A DNA stretch of 34,463 nt from a virus. How positions within the stretch are numbered: position 1 is the stretch's first letter; the number at the start of each line of letters is the position of its first letter. Position numbers and translations under genes: made by a program. Location: positions 1-34,463 of the IMG/VR virus record IMGVR_UViG_3300045996_001706; one strand, 5' to 3'. This document shows positions 1 through 9,479 of this stretch, one piece after another. The notes beneath the pieces are model-generated. The model saw nothing but the letters and a program-made list of their open reading frames with translations, was not told the origin of the DNA and made no database searches.

Positions 1-1
1 G

Positions 2-1111
2 ATTCGCGTGGATGAAGCGCAGGGCGTGAACAATGTCGAATTGCTCGGCGGCAGTCCGCCCACCGGCAAATACTGTGGCGTGCTCGCCGATCGCGTCATC
101 ATCAGCGGCTATGACAGCACCGCCGGCACGGAGTTTCGCTGGAGTGATCCCGGCACCTGTGAAGTGTGGCCCGCCGCGAATATCAGCAATGTGACCGGCC
201 ACGGCGAAGAGATTCGCTACATGACCGTGAGCGAAACCGACATCGTGTTTTTCAAGACGGCCTCCGTCGAATACTGGCAACACATCGGCGGGACGGAAGT
301 CTTTGGCCGGCGCGGCATCGTGACGATCCTCGATAAGTTTTCGCGCAATCGCGGCATCGCGAGCTTTTCGGTGGTGGGGCCGATTGGCGGGGCCTGGTAC
401 TGCTATGCCGATGGCGGCTTCTACCAAATCCAAGGCCTGCAAGCACAGGAAGTCTCGCTCACCTATAGGCGCGAGATCGGCCTCTTGCCCACGACGGCCA
501 GCATGTACGGTCATCACTTTGCGAAGGAGCATGTGATCCGGTGGTTTGAGCCGGTGAGCGCCCGCTGCTTCTGCTTTGATTACCTCAATGGCGTGTTCAC
601 CGAAGATAACGCCTGGACGGACGGAGCGTGGGCGCGGTTGCCGATCTATAGTTATATGGAATCCGACGACAAGGCCTATATCGGCGATTATGACCCCACC
701 GGGAAAATCTATCAGTGGGCGGACACGATCTATGCGGACAACGGCAGCGACATTCGCACGTATCGCAAATTCCGCGTCCTGCTGTCGAAGAACGGCCATC
801 GCTGCCGGCTGAACCGGATGCGGCTGCGCCTGCAACGCGGGACCGGGAGCCTTGGCAGCGCGAACGCCGTGAACGTGCGCTGGGCCTTTGATGGGACGGA
901 CTTTACGGCCTACCAGAGCGTGAATCTCGGCGAGGCGTCCGTGACCGTCGGTGACGAAGGCAATTATGACCCGTATGTGGATGTGCTGAATGCGGCTGGG
1001 AGTCGCGTGTTGGGGGTCGGTCGCGAGGTGCTGATCGAGCTGTGGCAGACGAGCCAGGTGCCGCACCTCCTCACGCATTGCAATCTCACCGTGCACGAGC
1101 TGGGGAGCTGA
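2..1111 (+). CDS. P22 gp10-like tail/DNA-stabilisation protein (5' partial)
   Basis: The frame is open to the left edge, so the true start lies outside the window; the GTG at 8 is only an internal codon. The visible 367 residues have the repeated short beta-strand texture of P22 gp10-type packaged-DNA stabilisation proteins, with RVIISGY followed by RWSDPG and WPAAN early on, then many YxQW/YxGDYD-like blades (IGDYDPTGKIYQW) and a beta-rich C-terminus. In P22 this protein sits on the portal after packaging, plugs the head and forms the tail hub. The next gene starts 2 bases after the stop, so the morphogenesis genes are co-transcribed. The family call rests on pattern memory, not alignment. 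Confidence 0.6.
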   Translation: MRVDEAQGVNNVELLGGSPPTGKYCGVLADRVIISGYDSTAGTEFRWSDPGTCEVWPAANISNVTGHGEEIRYMTVSETDIVFFKTASVEYWQHIGGTEVFGRRGIVTILDKFSRNRGIASFSVVGPIGGAWYCYADGGFYQIQGLQAQEVSLTYRREIGLLPTTASMYGHHFAKEHVIRWFEPVSARCFCFDYLNGVFTEDNAWTDGAWARLPIYSYMESDDKAYIGDYDPTGKIYQWADTIYADNGSDIRTYRKFRVLLSKNGHRCRLNRMRLRLQRGTGSLGSANAVNVRWAFDGTDFTAYQSVNLGEASVTVGDEGNYDPYVDVLNAAGSRVLGVGREVLIELWQTSQVPHLLTHCNLTVHELGS

Positions 1112-1113
1112 CA

Positions 1114-1374
1114 ATGGCGCGGATTGGGTGGGACCAAGTGCCGCATGTGGCGAACAACATCGCGCTCGAACGCTTTCTGGCCGATCTGCTGGAGATCGTG
1201 AAGGCCATCGAGATCCGGGGCGACGGGGTGAAGGTGCGCAGCGGGACCGCCTCGCCGGAAGGTGTGATCGAGGCGAGCCCCGGCAGCCTCTTTCTCCGCA
1301 CGGATGGCGGGACGACCACGACCTTGTATGTGAAGACGAGCGGGACCGGGACGACCGGCTGGACCGCGAAATAA
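1114..1374 (+). CDS. small virion-associated protein with a tail-type GTTxLYVK repeat
   Basis: This 86-residue protein starts at ATG 1114, 2 bases after the previous stop; the frame is open further upstream but that would overlap the tail gene. The N-terminal half is amphipathic helix (NNIALERFLADLLEIVKAIEI). The C-terminal half, GSLFLRTDGGTTTTLYVKTS then GTGTTGWTAK, is a short beta motif common in phage tail and neck proteins. Its position between the tail protein and the ejection proteins supports a structural role, perhaps a small tail or head-completion part. No enzyme motif is visible. Confidence 0.6.
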   Translation: MARIGWDQVPHVANNIALERFLADLLEIVKAIEIRGDGVKVRSGTASPEGVIEASPGSLFLRTDGGTTTTLYVKTSGTGTTGWTAK

Positions 1375-1385
1375 CGGAGGACACG

Positions 1386-2147
1386 ATGGGACTGGCTTCA
1401 GGGGTCGCAGGCATCTTCGCCTCCACGCAGCAAAAGCGGGCCGCCGGGGAGGCGATGCGGATTTTGGCCGATGCTAAAAACATGGCCTTCGATGAGGCGG
1501 GCCGTCTCAAATCGACGTTTAGCCCGATCGTCCAAGAGGCGATGGATAAGCTCGGCGTGAGCTACGACACGATCAAAGGCTATTTGACGGATGCCGAGAA
1601 TATCGACACCGGCGAGCCGTTCAGCGAGTCCGACAAGATTGCGTTGGAAGATGCGACGCGGCTGATGAATGAGAACTTGTCCAAGACCGGCAACCTGCGC
1701 AGCGGGGCCGCCGCCTACGGCAATGCGGAACTGACGCGGCGCGTGCTGGCCGATGCGATGGACCGCAACTACGATCGCGAACTCGGCAAGTCGACGCTGT
1801 TGTTGAGTGGGGCCGGGATGCTCGGGAGTATCGGCGAAACGATGGGCAGCATGGGGATGCAGGGCCTCACGATGTCCAACAATATGTTTTCGACCGGGCT
1901 CTCGCTGGAGCAATCGCGAGCGCAAGCGGCGCTCGGCAAAGGCGCGGCCCTCGCGAATCAGTTGATGAGCGTCGGGGATCTCGGCGATTCGGTGATTAGC
2001 ATGGGCACGATGGCGGCCGCCGGCGGGATGGGTTCCATTCCCGGCGTGAGCCAGGGCTGGGGCGGGGCCGCGATGGGCGCGGGGATCTCACAGAATCCCT
2101 CGATGGGCTCGATGCTGATGATGAGCAATTACTTTAAGGGTCACTGA
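1386..2147 (+). CDS. small ejection/internal virion protein
   Basis: 253 residues starting at ATG 1386, with GGAGG at 1376-1380 giving ideal spacing; the same frame is open upstream but overlaps the preceding gene. The first half is helical and charged. The C-terminal third is rich in Gly, Met and Ala with no charge (MLGSIGETMGSMGMQGL, MAAAGGMGSIPGV), typical of small podovirus proteins that insert into or cross the membrane during DNA ejection (P22 gp7, T7 gp14 type). It lies directly before two much larger ejection proteins, matching the usual three-protein order. Function is inferred from order and composition. Confidence 0.55.
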   Translation: MGLASGVAGIFASTQQKRAAGEAMRILADAKNMAFDEAGRLKSTFSPIVQEAMDKLGVSYDTIKGYLTDAENIDTGEPFSESDKIALEDATRLMNENLSKTGNLRSGAAAYGNAELTRRVLADAMDRNYDRELGKSTLLLSGAGMLGSIGETMGSMGMQGLTMSNNMFSTGLSLEQSRAQAALGKGAALANQLMSVGDLGDSVISMGTMAAAGGMGSIPGVSQGWGGAAMGAGISQNPSMGSMLMMSNYFKGH

Positions 2148-2159
2148 TAAGAGGGACAC

Positions 2160-4805
2160 ATGGCAGACTTTTCCGTTCCCTTCGTCAACCAGGTCTCCAA
2201 GGCCAAGGATGACCAGGAGCAAGCGCGGGCCTCGCAGCAGATCATGCAAGTGGCGCAGCTCGCCATGTATCAGCAGCGGCTGAAAGATCAGGAAGATGAC
2301 CGCGAATTAAAGTCCTACGGCATGATCCTCGCGCACCCGGAATTCGGCGATGAAGTCCATCTGCAAGCGGTCAACCACATGATGCAGAAACTGAAGATTC
2401 CCGGCGAAGTGACGATGGATGGACTGAAGCCGCTCTCAGGCCTCATGCGGACGATGATGGACGATTACGCCAAGCTCGGCGACAAGATGGATTGGGACAA
2501 ATACGGCCCGGCCATCGACATGATTACCGCCAATCCCCGGTACATCATGCAGAAGCAATTGGCAGAGCTCCCGACGCTGCAAGACGCGCAGCGAGGCGCG
2601 CAGGCGAACCGGGCGGTGGAATGGGCCAACCCGGGCACTCCGACGGGCGTGGCGGAATCGCGCACGTGGCTGGAATCCCATAAGAGCGAACTGGCGGACC
2701 TGGGCGGCGACAACAAGAAGCGGCTGGAAGAGACCGTGAAACGTGGCGAGCCGAACGCGGCGGCCACGGCACAAGAGCAGCTCGCCCGCCTCGCGCAGCT
2801 CGAGGACGAGCAGAAATTTCACGAAGCCGTGGTGAATGAAGACGTCGCGCGGGGCAATCTCAATAAGCAAGTGGCCTCGTGGGCGAAAACCCATCCGGAC
2901 GCGATCAAGATTCTCGAAAAGCATGGCCTGCAAGGGCTCGGCATTTATCCGACCGACGATAATTTCATCAAGAGTGAATACAACCGCCTTTTGCAGAAAC
3001 CGACGCTGACGTCCGATGAGCAGCGCAAGCTCGACGGCTACATGAAATACATCCTCGGCAAGTCGGGCGAATCCATGCGGGCCGCCGGGGAAGTCGCACG
3101 GATCACGGAGAAGCAGACGCAGTACCGCGCCGAAGGCCAGATGATCGAGGAGGTCCGCAAAAGCGATCAGCACGGCCAGGAGGGCGCGGAGCAGTTTCGC
3201 ACGACGATGAGCGCCTTCATGGAGGGCATTCAGGACCCCAACCAGACGGCGGAGCAATGGCAGACGCGACAAGCCGAAGCGCGGGGCATGTCGATGATGC
3301 TGGGCGACCAGCAGCAAGCACGGATGCGGGAGAATCAGCCGAAGGTCGAGCAGCTCATGCAAGAGCAGGAGCGGTTGCAGGAGGACATTGCGGCCCTGCG
3401 GAAACGGATCCCGACCACGCCGGCGGCCGGGCGCGACGCCCTGCGCGAGGAGCTGCACGCGAAGGAAGATATTCTCCGGGCGCGCGGCGCGGAAGCGAAT
3501 CTCCTCTCCGAATATGACCCCTTGAAAGGGGTCGATATGGAATGGCAGCGGGCCATTCATCGACAGGAGGCCGATCACCTCAAGTCCGCACTCAGTCAGG
3601 GCTCGCTCACCGACGAGGAGCGGACCAAGTTGCAGAGCGACGCCGACGCCGCCGAGAGTGCGGCGCAGGCGGCGGAAGTCCAACACAAGAAGTGGACCGG
3701 CGAACGCAACACCCATCTCGCCACCCTCACGACCGTCCAAGGCAGCATGGATCGCGCCTCCCGGGCGCTCGATTTGAAAAAGACCGCCACGATGCACCTG
3801 ATCGAAAAGGAAGAAAAGACGACGGGGCTGTTTCAAGCGGTCGTGACCGATATGGCGGCCGATCGCGACCTCTCCTTTACGCAGGCCGTGAGTCGGAATC
3901 TGAAAGATTACAAAGGGGCCGATCTGAAAACGCTGAAAGCGGAAGTGGATGGGTTCTTTAAGCACGATTACGACAACGCCGTGCGCTACGGCCAGCATGT
4001 GCTGACCGGGCTCATCGCCGCGCATGGCGCGAAGACTCACCGCAACGAGCTCACGCCGGTCGAAGCGGCGGACCTGGCTCATCAGGCGGGCGAGATCACG
4101 CAGAAGCACACCAAGATCCTCGTGAGCGAGGACGACTTGCTGAAAGTGAATGAGAAGGGCAAGGCCGGTGTGACCGTGAATAACATTCCGGCGCAGGATC
4201 GCACGAACGCCCTCGCGGCGGGCCACGCCTATATCACCGGCAAGTGGCTCACCGAGAAAATCGACACCGCCCTCGACCGGGATCCGGGATCGGTCGGGTT
4301 CCTGGGGATGATGAAGAAGTTTGCCGGCGGCATCAGCCAGCAGTGGGCGGCCGCCGTCTCCTACGAATCGAGCTTAGGCAAAGAGAATTGGGACGCCTTT
4401 AAGAAAACGAAGTTTTACAACTCGGCCACCGTCGATGAAGTGGAGTCCGCGCATAAGGCGCTCGTCTATGCGGTCGCGCGGGTCACGAATCCCACCGGCG
4501 TCCTGTCCGACGCCGACGCGGAAGCCGCCGAAGAGATCGTGGGCAGCGTGTCCTCGTGGCGGTCGGGGCCGCAGCAAATCAAGAACAAGATGAAATTCGT
4601 CCGCGAGTACATGCGGATGAAAGCGCAACTGGCCGACCGCGTGGCCCATGCCACGAGCCTGACCGAGCTCTTTGACGACAACCCGATCATGGGCGGGCGT
4701 GAGGACGAGGCTCCGCCGGCCGCCCCCCCGGGAGCGCCCGCCGACGGCCAACCCAAAACGGCCGATGAGTATTTCAAAAAGTTCCAAAGCGGAGGCGCAC
4801 GCTGA
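2160..4805 (+). CDS. large coiled-coil internal virion (ejection) protein
   Basis: 881 residues from ATG 2160 after GAGGG. Almost entirely helical, with long Glu/Gln/Lys/Arg heptad stretches (QEQERLQEDIAALRKRI near residue 400 and AAESAAQAAEVQHKK near residue 500) and a Pro/Ala-rich tail near residue 850. There is no catalytic motif. Length, composition and its place between the small Gly/Met-rich protein and the transglycosylase match the middle ejection protein of T7-like (gp15) or P22-like (gp20) phages, which builds the DNA conduit through the periplasm. The stop overlaps the next start by one base (TGATG), suggesting coupled translation. A 596-residue antisense frame lies opposite and is a composition artefact. 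Confidence 0.6.
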   Translation: MADFSVPFVNQVSKAKDDQEQARASQQIMQVAQLAMYQQRLKDQEDDRELKSYGMILAHPEFGDEVHLQAVNHMMQKLKIPGEVTMDGLKPLSGLMRTMMDDYAKLGDKMDWDKYGPAIDMITANPRYIMQKQLAELPTLQDAQRGAQANRAVEWANPGTPTGVAESRTWLESHKSELADLGGDNKKRLEETVKRGEPNAAATAQEQLARLAQLEDEQKFHEAVVNEDVARGNLNKQVASWAKTHPDAIKILEKHGLQGLGIYPTDDNFIKSEYNRLLQKPTLTSDEQRKLDGYMKYILGKSGESMRAAGEVARITEKQTQYRAEGQMIEEVRKSDQHGQEGAEQFRTTMSAFMEGIQDPNQTAEQWQTRQAEARGMSMMLGDQQQARMRENQPKVEQLMQEQERLQEDIAALRKRIPTTPAAGRDALREELHAKEDILRARGAEANLLSEYDPLKGVDMEWQRAIHRQEADHLKSALSQGSLTDEERTKLQSDADAAESAAQAAEVQHKKWTGERNTHLATLTTVQGSMDRASRALDLKKTATMHLIEKEEKTTGLFQAVVTDMAADRDLSFTQAVSRNLKDYKGADLKTLKAEVDGFFKHDYDNAVRYGQHVLTGLIAAHGAKTHRNELTPVEAADLAHQAGEITQKHTKILVSEDDLLKVNEKGKAGVTVNNIPAQDRTNALAAGHAYITGKWLTEKIDTALDRDPGSVGFLGMMKKFAGGISQQWAAAVSYESSLGKENWDAFKKTKFYNSATVDEVESAHKALVYAVARVTNPTGVLSDADAEAAEEIVGSVSSWRSGPQQIKNKMKFVREYMRMKAQLADRVAHATSLTELFDDNPIMGGREDEAPPAAPPGAPADGQPKTADEYFKKFQSGGAR

Positions 4806-7800
4806 TGGGCCGCTACGATCAGATGATTGCCGAGGCCGAGCAGCGGCACCACCTCCCCCCCGGCCTCCTGACGCATGTGGTGAATCGGGAGTCCGCCGGG
4901 GATCCGATGGCGGTCTCCCCGAAGGGCGCACAAGGCCTCACGCAATTGATGCCCGGCACGGCGAAGGAGCTGGGCGTCACCGATGTCCACGATCCGGCGC
5001 AAAACATCGAGGGCGGCGCGAAGTATCTCGCGCAACAGTTGGACCGGTTTAAGGGGGATGTGCCGACGGCGCTCGCGGCCTACAACTTCGGGCCGAATGC
5101 GGTCGCGGCCGGGAAGGAGTGGCCGGCGGAGACGCGCCACTATACCGACACGATTATGAAGGCCTGGCAAGGGAACGGCGGGGGCATGCCGACGCTGCAA
5201 CAGGTCGTGGCGGATCCACAATTCCGCGGCTTGCCCGAGCTCGAGCAAATCAAAGTGATGGAGCGGATCAGTCAAGACTTTGCCGGGCTGCCGCCAGAAG
5301 AGAAGCCCCGCGCCCTCCAGATGACGCTCTCGCAGGGCGCGAAGCCCACCGCGCCGCCGCTCAAAATGGTGTCGCCGGACAACACAGCAGGCAGCGATGA
5401 GTATTGGAAATTGTTTGTGCGCGGCCTCATCAAAGGGCCGGTCGGTATGGCCGAAGGCGCGGTCGATCTCAGCGAGCAGGTCTTGCAGTACGTCGGGTTT
5501 ATCGATGAAGTCGATCCCCGCAATCTGAGCCAACTGATTGCCGGCGATACGAAGAAGATCACGTGGGCCGATTCCGTGATTCACGGCATCGAGCAGGCGA
5601 CCGGCGTGAAACTGCCCGAAGCAAAATCCTCGTCCGGACGGATCGTGGAACGCACCGGCGAAGAAATCGGCGCGACAGTGGCGACGCTGCTGCCGGTGGG
5701 CTTTGGCCTCCGCGCCTTGGGCTTTTTGAAAACGATCTCCCCGGCGCGCCTCGCCATGCTCGAAGGCGTCCTCGCCACGGGTGGCGGTGCGACCGCTGGA
5801 GCCTTCCGCGAACTGGCCGAAATCTTCCCGATGAACCCGGACATCGCGGATTTTGTGGGCGAAGTGATCGGCAGCCTGGGGGTGACGGCGACGTTGGGAC
5901 TCGTCCGCTTTGCGAAGGATTGGGCCACCGGCAAGCGCGCGGAACAGGCGGAGAAGGCGCTGAAGGTCAAGGTCGGCAAGGATCTCCTCAAGGCCACGGA
6001 TGGCGATGTGGCGGGGGTCGAGCAGGCCGCGAACAATCTGAAGGCCGTCCAGCATGAGATGGGCACCAACCCGGACGGGACGCCGAAATTCAAAGGCACG
6101 ACCGGCGGCGCGGCCAAGGATGAGCCTGGCCTGACCAACATGGAGAAAAGTTTCTCGCAAACCGGGGGCGGCCGCACGGTCGGCAAAGACACGGAATTCG
6201 GGGCCGCCGCCGTCTCCGGGCGGTTTCAGAAGCGGCAAGGAGATGACCTGACGGCCCTCGGCGAGCGGGTGGACGAGATCGCGCCGCAGGGCGATGTGAA
6301 AAAGGTCGGCGAGGAACTCAGCAAGCAGCAGAAGGCCGCCGGCCGGCAGCAAGAAACGGAGCTGCACGACACGTTGGCGCGGGTCGAAGCGCAACGGGAT
6401 CGCGTGAAGAACGATGTCACCGCCCATACGCAGCGCATTGTCCATAACACGGAACAGCGCATGATTCATGCGGAGCGCCGCGCCGAGGATCGCGTGACCG
6501 CGCTCGGGTCGAATATCAACGATGAGCAGCGCGGCCTCATCTTGCGCCGGGAATATGCGAAGGAGTTGGACGAATCCGAACGGCGCGTGACGGCGCTCTA
6601 CAACCGGCTCGATCAGGGCATCAAGCTCCCCACGAGTCACACGCAGGCGGCGAGGCTGGCCGTCGAGCGGGGCATTCACCGGACCGAAACGAAGGACTTC
6701 ATCCCGAAGGGCGTCCTCGACAACATCAAGGCATTGGGCAAAGCGGAGGAGGGGCCGCCGCTGTTCGGCCCGACCGGACAGCCGCTCACCGCCGCACCGG
6801 TGACGGAGGCGACGTTCGGCGAACTCGATGCGCTGAAGAAGCGGATCCAGCATGAGTATCGGGCGACGGACGTGCGCAACGGGCTCCTGCGCAAACGACT
6901 GAAGGAGCTGGAAGCCGGGGTCCTGCAAGACCTCGATGCGCTGCGCGACGATCCCGTGTTGGCCGCGCGGTATCCGCAGCAGGCCCAATTCTATGACGAA
7001 GCGCGACAAGTCGCGTTTAAGGAAATCATGCGGCTCAAGAGCGGCACCATCGATCGCTTGCGCTACAAAGACGCGACCGGCCGCTATCGGATGCAGAACG
7101 AGGACGTGGCGGAAGTGTTTATCGAGGGAAAGGCCTCGATGGATGATCTCGTGGCCGCGTTGGGCAATCGACCGGAGGCGCTCGAAGCGGTGCAGAACGA
7201 ACTGCGCTATCAGTTCCTCAAGGCCACGATGGACTTTAAGCACGATCGGATCGATGAGACGAAGGTGAAGCGGTGGCTCTTTGACGAGAAACACCAAGCG
7301 GTCCTCAATCAGTTTCCGGAGCTCCGGGTGCAATTCACCGACGCGGCGGAGCAGACCAAGATGGCGAAAGAGGCCCGCGCCGAATACGAGGCGCTGCGGA
7401 AGAACCCCGAGGCCACGGCCCGGCTTACGAATCCCGATCTCTTTGATCGCCTCGATGTGCTGGATCAGCGGGCGGCCCGCACGAAGCAGTTGGTCGAGCG
7501 CAAGCTGAGTGAGCGGCAGATCGATGAGGCGTCCTCGTGGCTCGGGCTCGATGCCGACAAAGCCGCCTACTCGCTCATCGCCAACACCAAGACGCGGCGC
7601 ACGGAGGTCGCGGGCATGTGGGCCAAGGTGCAGGGCAATCCGGAGGCGGCCGCGGGGTTTCAAAAAGCTCTATGGGATGCCTCCGTGTCCAAGTGGATGT
7701 CACGGGCGGCGGTCGATGGCGCGGGCGATCCGGCGCTGATGGCGAACAAGATCCGCATGTTCCTGCTCGAGAACGAGGACTGGATGACGGAAGTGTTTGG

Positions 7801-8194
7801 CCCTGATCGCATGGCGAGTTTGGAGAAAGTGAAAGAAGGCCTCGCGATGGTCTCCCGGGCGAAATACGCCAACTCCCAAACGACACTCATGGCCTTTACT
7901 GCCGTCAAAGACCTGGGACCGCTCCTGGGCAAGATGGCCTGGACGCCGACCGGCCTCGGCTTGTTCATGGGCAAGGCCGGCTACTACCGGATGCAGCGCT
8001 GGTTCGCGGAGATGGAGAACGAACAAGTGGCGTCGCTCTTTCAAGAAGCCTTCTTCGATCCGAAAGTCGCCCGCACCCTCATGTTGATGGCGAAGGAAGA
8101 CACCGCCGATCGGCTCATTCGCAAGCGGCTCCACGCGCATCTCTACAACATGAATCAATTGCTCGAGCCCGACCAATTTGAGGAGGCCGAATGA
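4805..8194 (+). CDS. internal virion lytic transglycosylase
   Basis: 1129 residues. The first 110 form an SLT-type lytic transglycosylase domain: catalytic Glu29 in NRESAGD, the glycan-binding block KGAQGLTQLMPGTAKELG at 40-57, and AAYNFGPNAV near 91-100. This enzyme cleaves the peptidoglycan glycan strand. Residues about 287-370 hold hydrophobic helices (GATVATLLPVGFG, VIGSLGVTATLGLV) that could cross the inner membrane; the remaining 750 residues are charged coiled helix. The architecture matches T7 gp16, the ejected protein that opens the cell wall and pulls DNA in. Start codon overlaps the preceding stop, and its own stop overlaps the next ATG (ATGA). Confidence 0.85.
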   Translation: MGRYDQMIAEAEQRHHLPPGLLTHVVNRESAGDPMAVSPKGAQGLTQLMPGTAKELGVTDVHDPAQNIEGGAKYLAQQLDRFKGDVPTALAAYNFGPNAVAAGKEWPAETRHYTDTIMKAWQGNGGGMPTLQQVVADPQFRGLPELEQIKVMERISQDFAGLPPEEKPRALQMTLSQGAKPTAPPLKMVSPDNTAGSDEYWKLFVRGLIKGPVGMAEGAVDLSEQVLQYVGFIDEVDPRNLSQLIAGDTKKITWADSVIHGIEQATGVKLPEAKSSSGRIVERTGEEIGATVATLLPVGFGLRALGFLKTISPARLAMLEGVLATGGGATAGAFRELAEIFPMNPDIADFVGEVIGSLGVTATLGLVRFAKDWATGKRAEQAEKALKVKVGKDLLKATDGDVAGVEQAANNLKAVQHEMGTNPDGTPKFKGTTGGAAKDEPGLTNMEKSFSQTGGGRTVGKDTEFGAAAVSGRFQKRQGDDLTALGERVDEIAPQGDVKKVGEELSKQQKAAGRQQETELHDTLARVEAQRDRVKNDVTAHTQRIVHNTEQRMIHAERRAEDRVTALGSNINDEQRGLILRREYAKELDESERRVTALYNRLDQGIKLPTSHTQAARLAVERGIHRTETKDFIPKGVLDNIKALGKAEEGPPLFGPTGQPLTAAPVTEATFGELDALKKRIQHEYRATDVRNGLLRKRLKELEAGVLQDLDALRDDPVLAARYPQQAQFYDEARQVAFKEIMRLKSGTIDRLRYKDATGRYRMQNEDVAEVFIEGKASMDDLVAALGNRPEALEAVQNELRYQFLKATMDFKHDRIDETKVKRWLFDEKHQAVLNQFPELRVQFTDAAEQTKMAKEARAEYEALRKNPEATARLTNPDLFDRLDVLDQRAARTKQLVERKLSERQIDEASSWLGLDADKAAYSLIANTKTRRTEVAGMWAKVQGNPEAAAGFQKALWDASVSKWMSRAAVDGAGDPALMANKIRMFLLENEDWMTEVFGPDRMASLEKVKEGLAMVSRAKYANSQTTLMAFTAVKDLGPLLGKMAWTPTGLGLFMGKAGYYRMQRWFAEMENEQVASLFQEAFFDPKVARTLMLMAKEDTADRLIRKRLHAHLYNMNQLLEPDQFEEAE

Positions 8195-8670
8195 GGCCGG
8201 CGGAACTCGGCCTCCTCGCGCCGTGGTTCACCGACGGCGAACGGTATCTCAACGGCAAAGTCATTGATTGGTCGATCGTGAATTTCAAAACCATGTTTTG
8301 GGTGAAGCGGCTGCGCGAAGCCCTGGATGAGCCGATCCTCCTCATTCGTGGACCGCATCCCGGCCGCCCGGAAGCGGTCGATGCCTGCTGCCCGACCGTG
8401 CCGTTGTCGCGCCTCTTTCTCGCGCTCACCCGCATTCCCGAGTGCAGTTGGGGCGTGTATAGCGGCAACAGTTTTCATGTCGATACGCGAGACTATCAGT
8501 ACAAGCCCGCGCGCTGGATGGCCGTGAAAGACCGTGAGGCCGAGGCGCTGCGGGAGGCCGGCTTCGCCGAACTCGTGACCAACAAGAAAGATGGCTGGCT
8601 CTATCTGGCCTATGACCATCCGAAGGCGTTCGAGGCGTTGACCTTTCTCTTCCGGCTCGCGGAGGCATGA
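8191..8670 (+). CDS. conserved phage protein, possibly M15-like peptidase/endolysin
   Basis: 159 residues, start coupled by ATGA to the transglycosylase. The region WVKRLREALDEPILLI followed by SGNSFHVDTRDY and PARWMAV resembles the C-terminal metal-binding strand of phage M15/DUF882-type peptidases, where HxD supplies a zinc ligand. The expected first ligand pair would be near HPGRPEAVDACC but is not in the standard order, so the enzyme may be degenerate or a non-enzymatic relative. Two small membrane proteins follow, so it fits a lysis cassette as the cell-wall enzyme. The peptidase call is weak; the existence of the gene is firm. Confidence 0.55.
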   Translation: MRPAELGLLAPWFTDGERYLNGKVIDWSIVNFKTMFWVKRLREALDEPILLIRGPHPGRPEAVDACCPTVPLSRLFLALTRIPECSWGVYSGNSFHVDTRDYQYKPARWMAVKDREAEALREAGFAELVTNKKDGWLYLAYDHPKAFEALTFLFRLAEA

Positions 8671-8674
8671 CCAC

Positions 8675-8992
8675 ATGGCGGACACCGGCGTCGAGATTCC
8701 CAACGGCAGCGCGAATGGCGGTCTGGCGGGGGCGATGGCGAAAGCGCCGTGGTGGGCCGTCGTGCTCATCCATCTCGGCGTCCCGAACTTCATCACGCTC
8801 GCCGCCGTCGGTGTCGTGCTCGGGCTGGTCCCGTCGCCGCATCTCATGGATAAGTTTCGATCGCTGGAGAAGGCGCATGTGGAGGTCGAGCACGCGGTGC
8901 AGGAGAACACCGAGGTCCAGCGCGAACAAACCGAAGTGCTCCGCGCGATCAAGGCCTGCCTGAAGCATCCGGAATGGAAGAGTTGCGAGTAA
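8675..8992 (+). CDS. small membrane protein, holin-like
   Basis: 105 residues from ATG 8675, 4 bases after the previous stop. One or two hydrophobic segments lie at about 27-53 (WWAVVLIHLGVPNFITLAAV then VGVVLGLV), followed by a charged coiled coil (EKAHVEVEHAVQENTEVQRE) and a short tail containing two Cys. A transmembrane segment followed by a heptad region beside a possible endolysin suggests a holin or pinholin. A virion or spanin role is also possible because no other spanin pair is evident. No family was recognised. Confidence 0.55.
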   Translation: MADTGVEIPNGSANGGLAGAMAKAPWWAVVLIHLGVPNFITLAAVGVVLGLVPSPHLMDKFRSLEKAHVEVEHAVQENTEVQREQTEVLRAIKACLKHPEWKSCE

Positions 8993-9016
8993 CCCACTAC
9001 ACACGGAGGACACACC

Positions 9017-9226
9017 ATGCCGATGGATAAGACGAAGACGACGTGGTTCGGCGCGACCGGGGAAGCCCTGAAAGTCGGCGCCGGCTTTGTGCCGCCCCCG
9101 TACAACCTGATCCCGATGGGCGTCGGCGCGATGTTGTCGGCGATGGGGTTTTTCTTTGCCGAGGATCGCAAAGTGACCGCCGAGGTCACGGACGCGAGCG
9201 AGACGCCCGGGCCGCCGAAGGCTTGA
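9017..9226 (+). CDS. 69-residue membrane protein, second holin candidate
   Basis: Begins at ATG 9017 with GGAGG at 9005-9009. One hydrophobic segment (YNLIPMGVGAMLSAMGFFF, about residues 29-47) is followed by an acidic and Pro-rich tail. Size and position directly after the other membrane protein suggest part of the lysis group. The last codons contain a TTGACA promoter box for the following recombination genes, so the end of this gene is also regulatory DNA. Confidence 0.5.
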   Translation: MPMDKTKTTWFGATGEALKVGAGFVPPPYNLIPMGVGAMLSAMGFFFAEDRKVTAEVTDASETPGPPKA

Positions 9227-9251
9227 CAGGCGAGCCCGAAACGACTACAAG
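9223..9251 (+). promoter_or_regulatory. sigma70-like promoter for the recombination genes
   Basis: A perfect TTGACA at 9223-9228 is followed after exactly 17 bases by TACAAG at 9246-9251 (4 of 6 to TATAAT). The -35 box overlaps the stop codon of the upstream membrane gene. The predicted transcript would begin near 9258 and carry the 53-residue gene, the exonuclease and ERF. Confidence 0.5.
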
Positions 9252-9253
9252 GG

Positions 9254-9272
9254 CGTAGGTCTTTTGCCTACG
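9254..9272 (+). other. small hairpin at the predicted transcript start
   Basis: CGTAGG (9254-9259) and CCTACG (9267-9272) form a perfect 6-bp stem with loop TCTTTTG. It would sit at the 5' end of the transcript from the 9223 promoter, where it could protect the RNA. There is no U-run after it, so it is unlikely to be a terminator. Confidence 0.35.
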
Positions 9273-9317
9273 GCTTGTCGTCCTCACACCTACACACCTA
9301 TCCGGGGGGTACTCTCT

Positions 9318-9479
9318 ATGCTGCGATTGGCGTTAGGCGGGTTCGCGCTCGGAGCCGCCGCTTTCCTCGCTGTGGATTTCCTGTTGGCACGGACTACACC
9401 ATCGTCAGAACAGCTCGCACGTATGCGCCTCTACGACCTGTGGATACGTTCCGGCATCCTCACGGTGCACCTCAACTAA
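9318..9479 (+). CDS. 53-residue single-pass membrane protein
   Basis: ATG 9318 follows a G-rich stretch (GGGGGG at 9304-9309) that can act as ribosome-binding site. Residues 4-23 are hydrophobic (ALGGFALGAAAFLAVDFLLA), followed by a short soluble tail. The stop TAA overlaps the ATG of the exonuclease (TAATG), suggesting translational coupling. It may be a small membrane accessory of the early operon; no family was recognised. Confidence 0.5.
   Translation: MLRLALGGFALGAAAFLAVDFLLARTTPSSEQLARMRLYDLWIRSGILTVHLN

Noticed and set aside
2436-4226. A 596-codon antisense frame
   Set aside because: Opposite the coiled-coil ejection protein; no motif, composition artefact.
4466-7663. A 1065-codon antisense frame
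   Set aside because: It lies wholly opposite the transglycosylase gene, has no domain, and is rich in Arg/His/Leu as expected from complement of GC-rich coding DNA.
9240-9300. tRNA-like segment around the CGTAGG hairpin
   Set aside because: No cloverleaf or T-loop sequence could be drawn; only one short stem.
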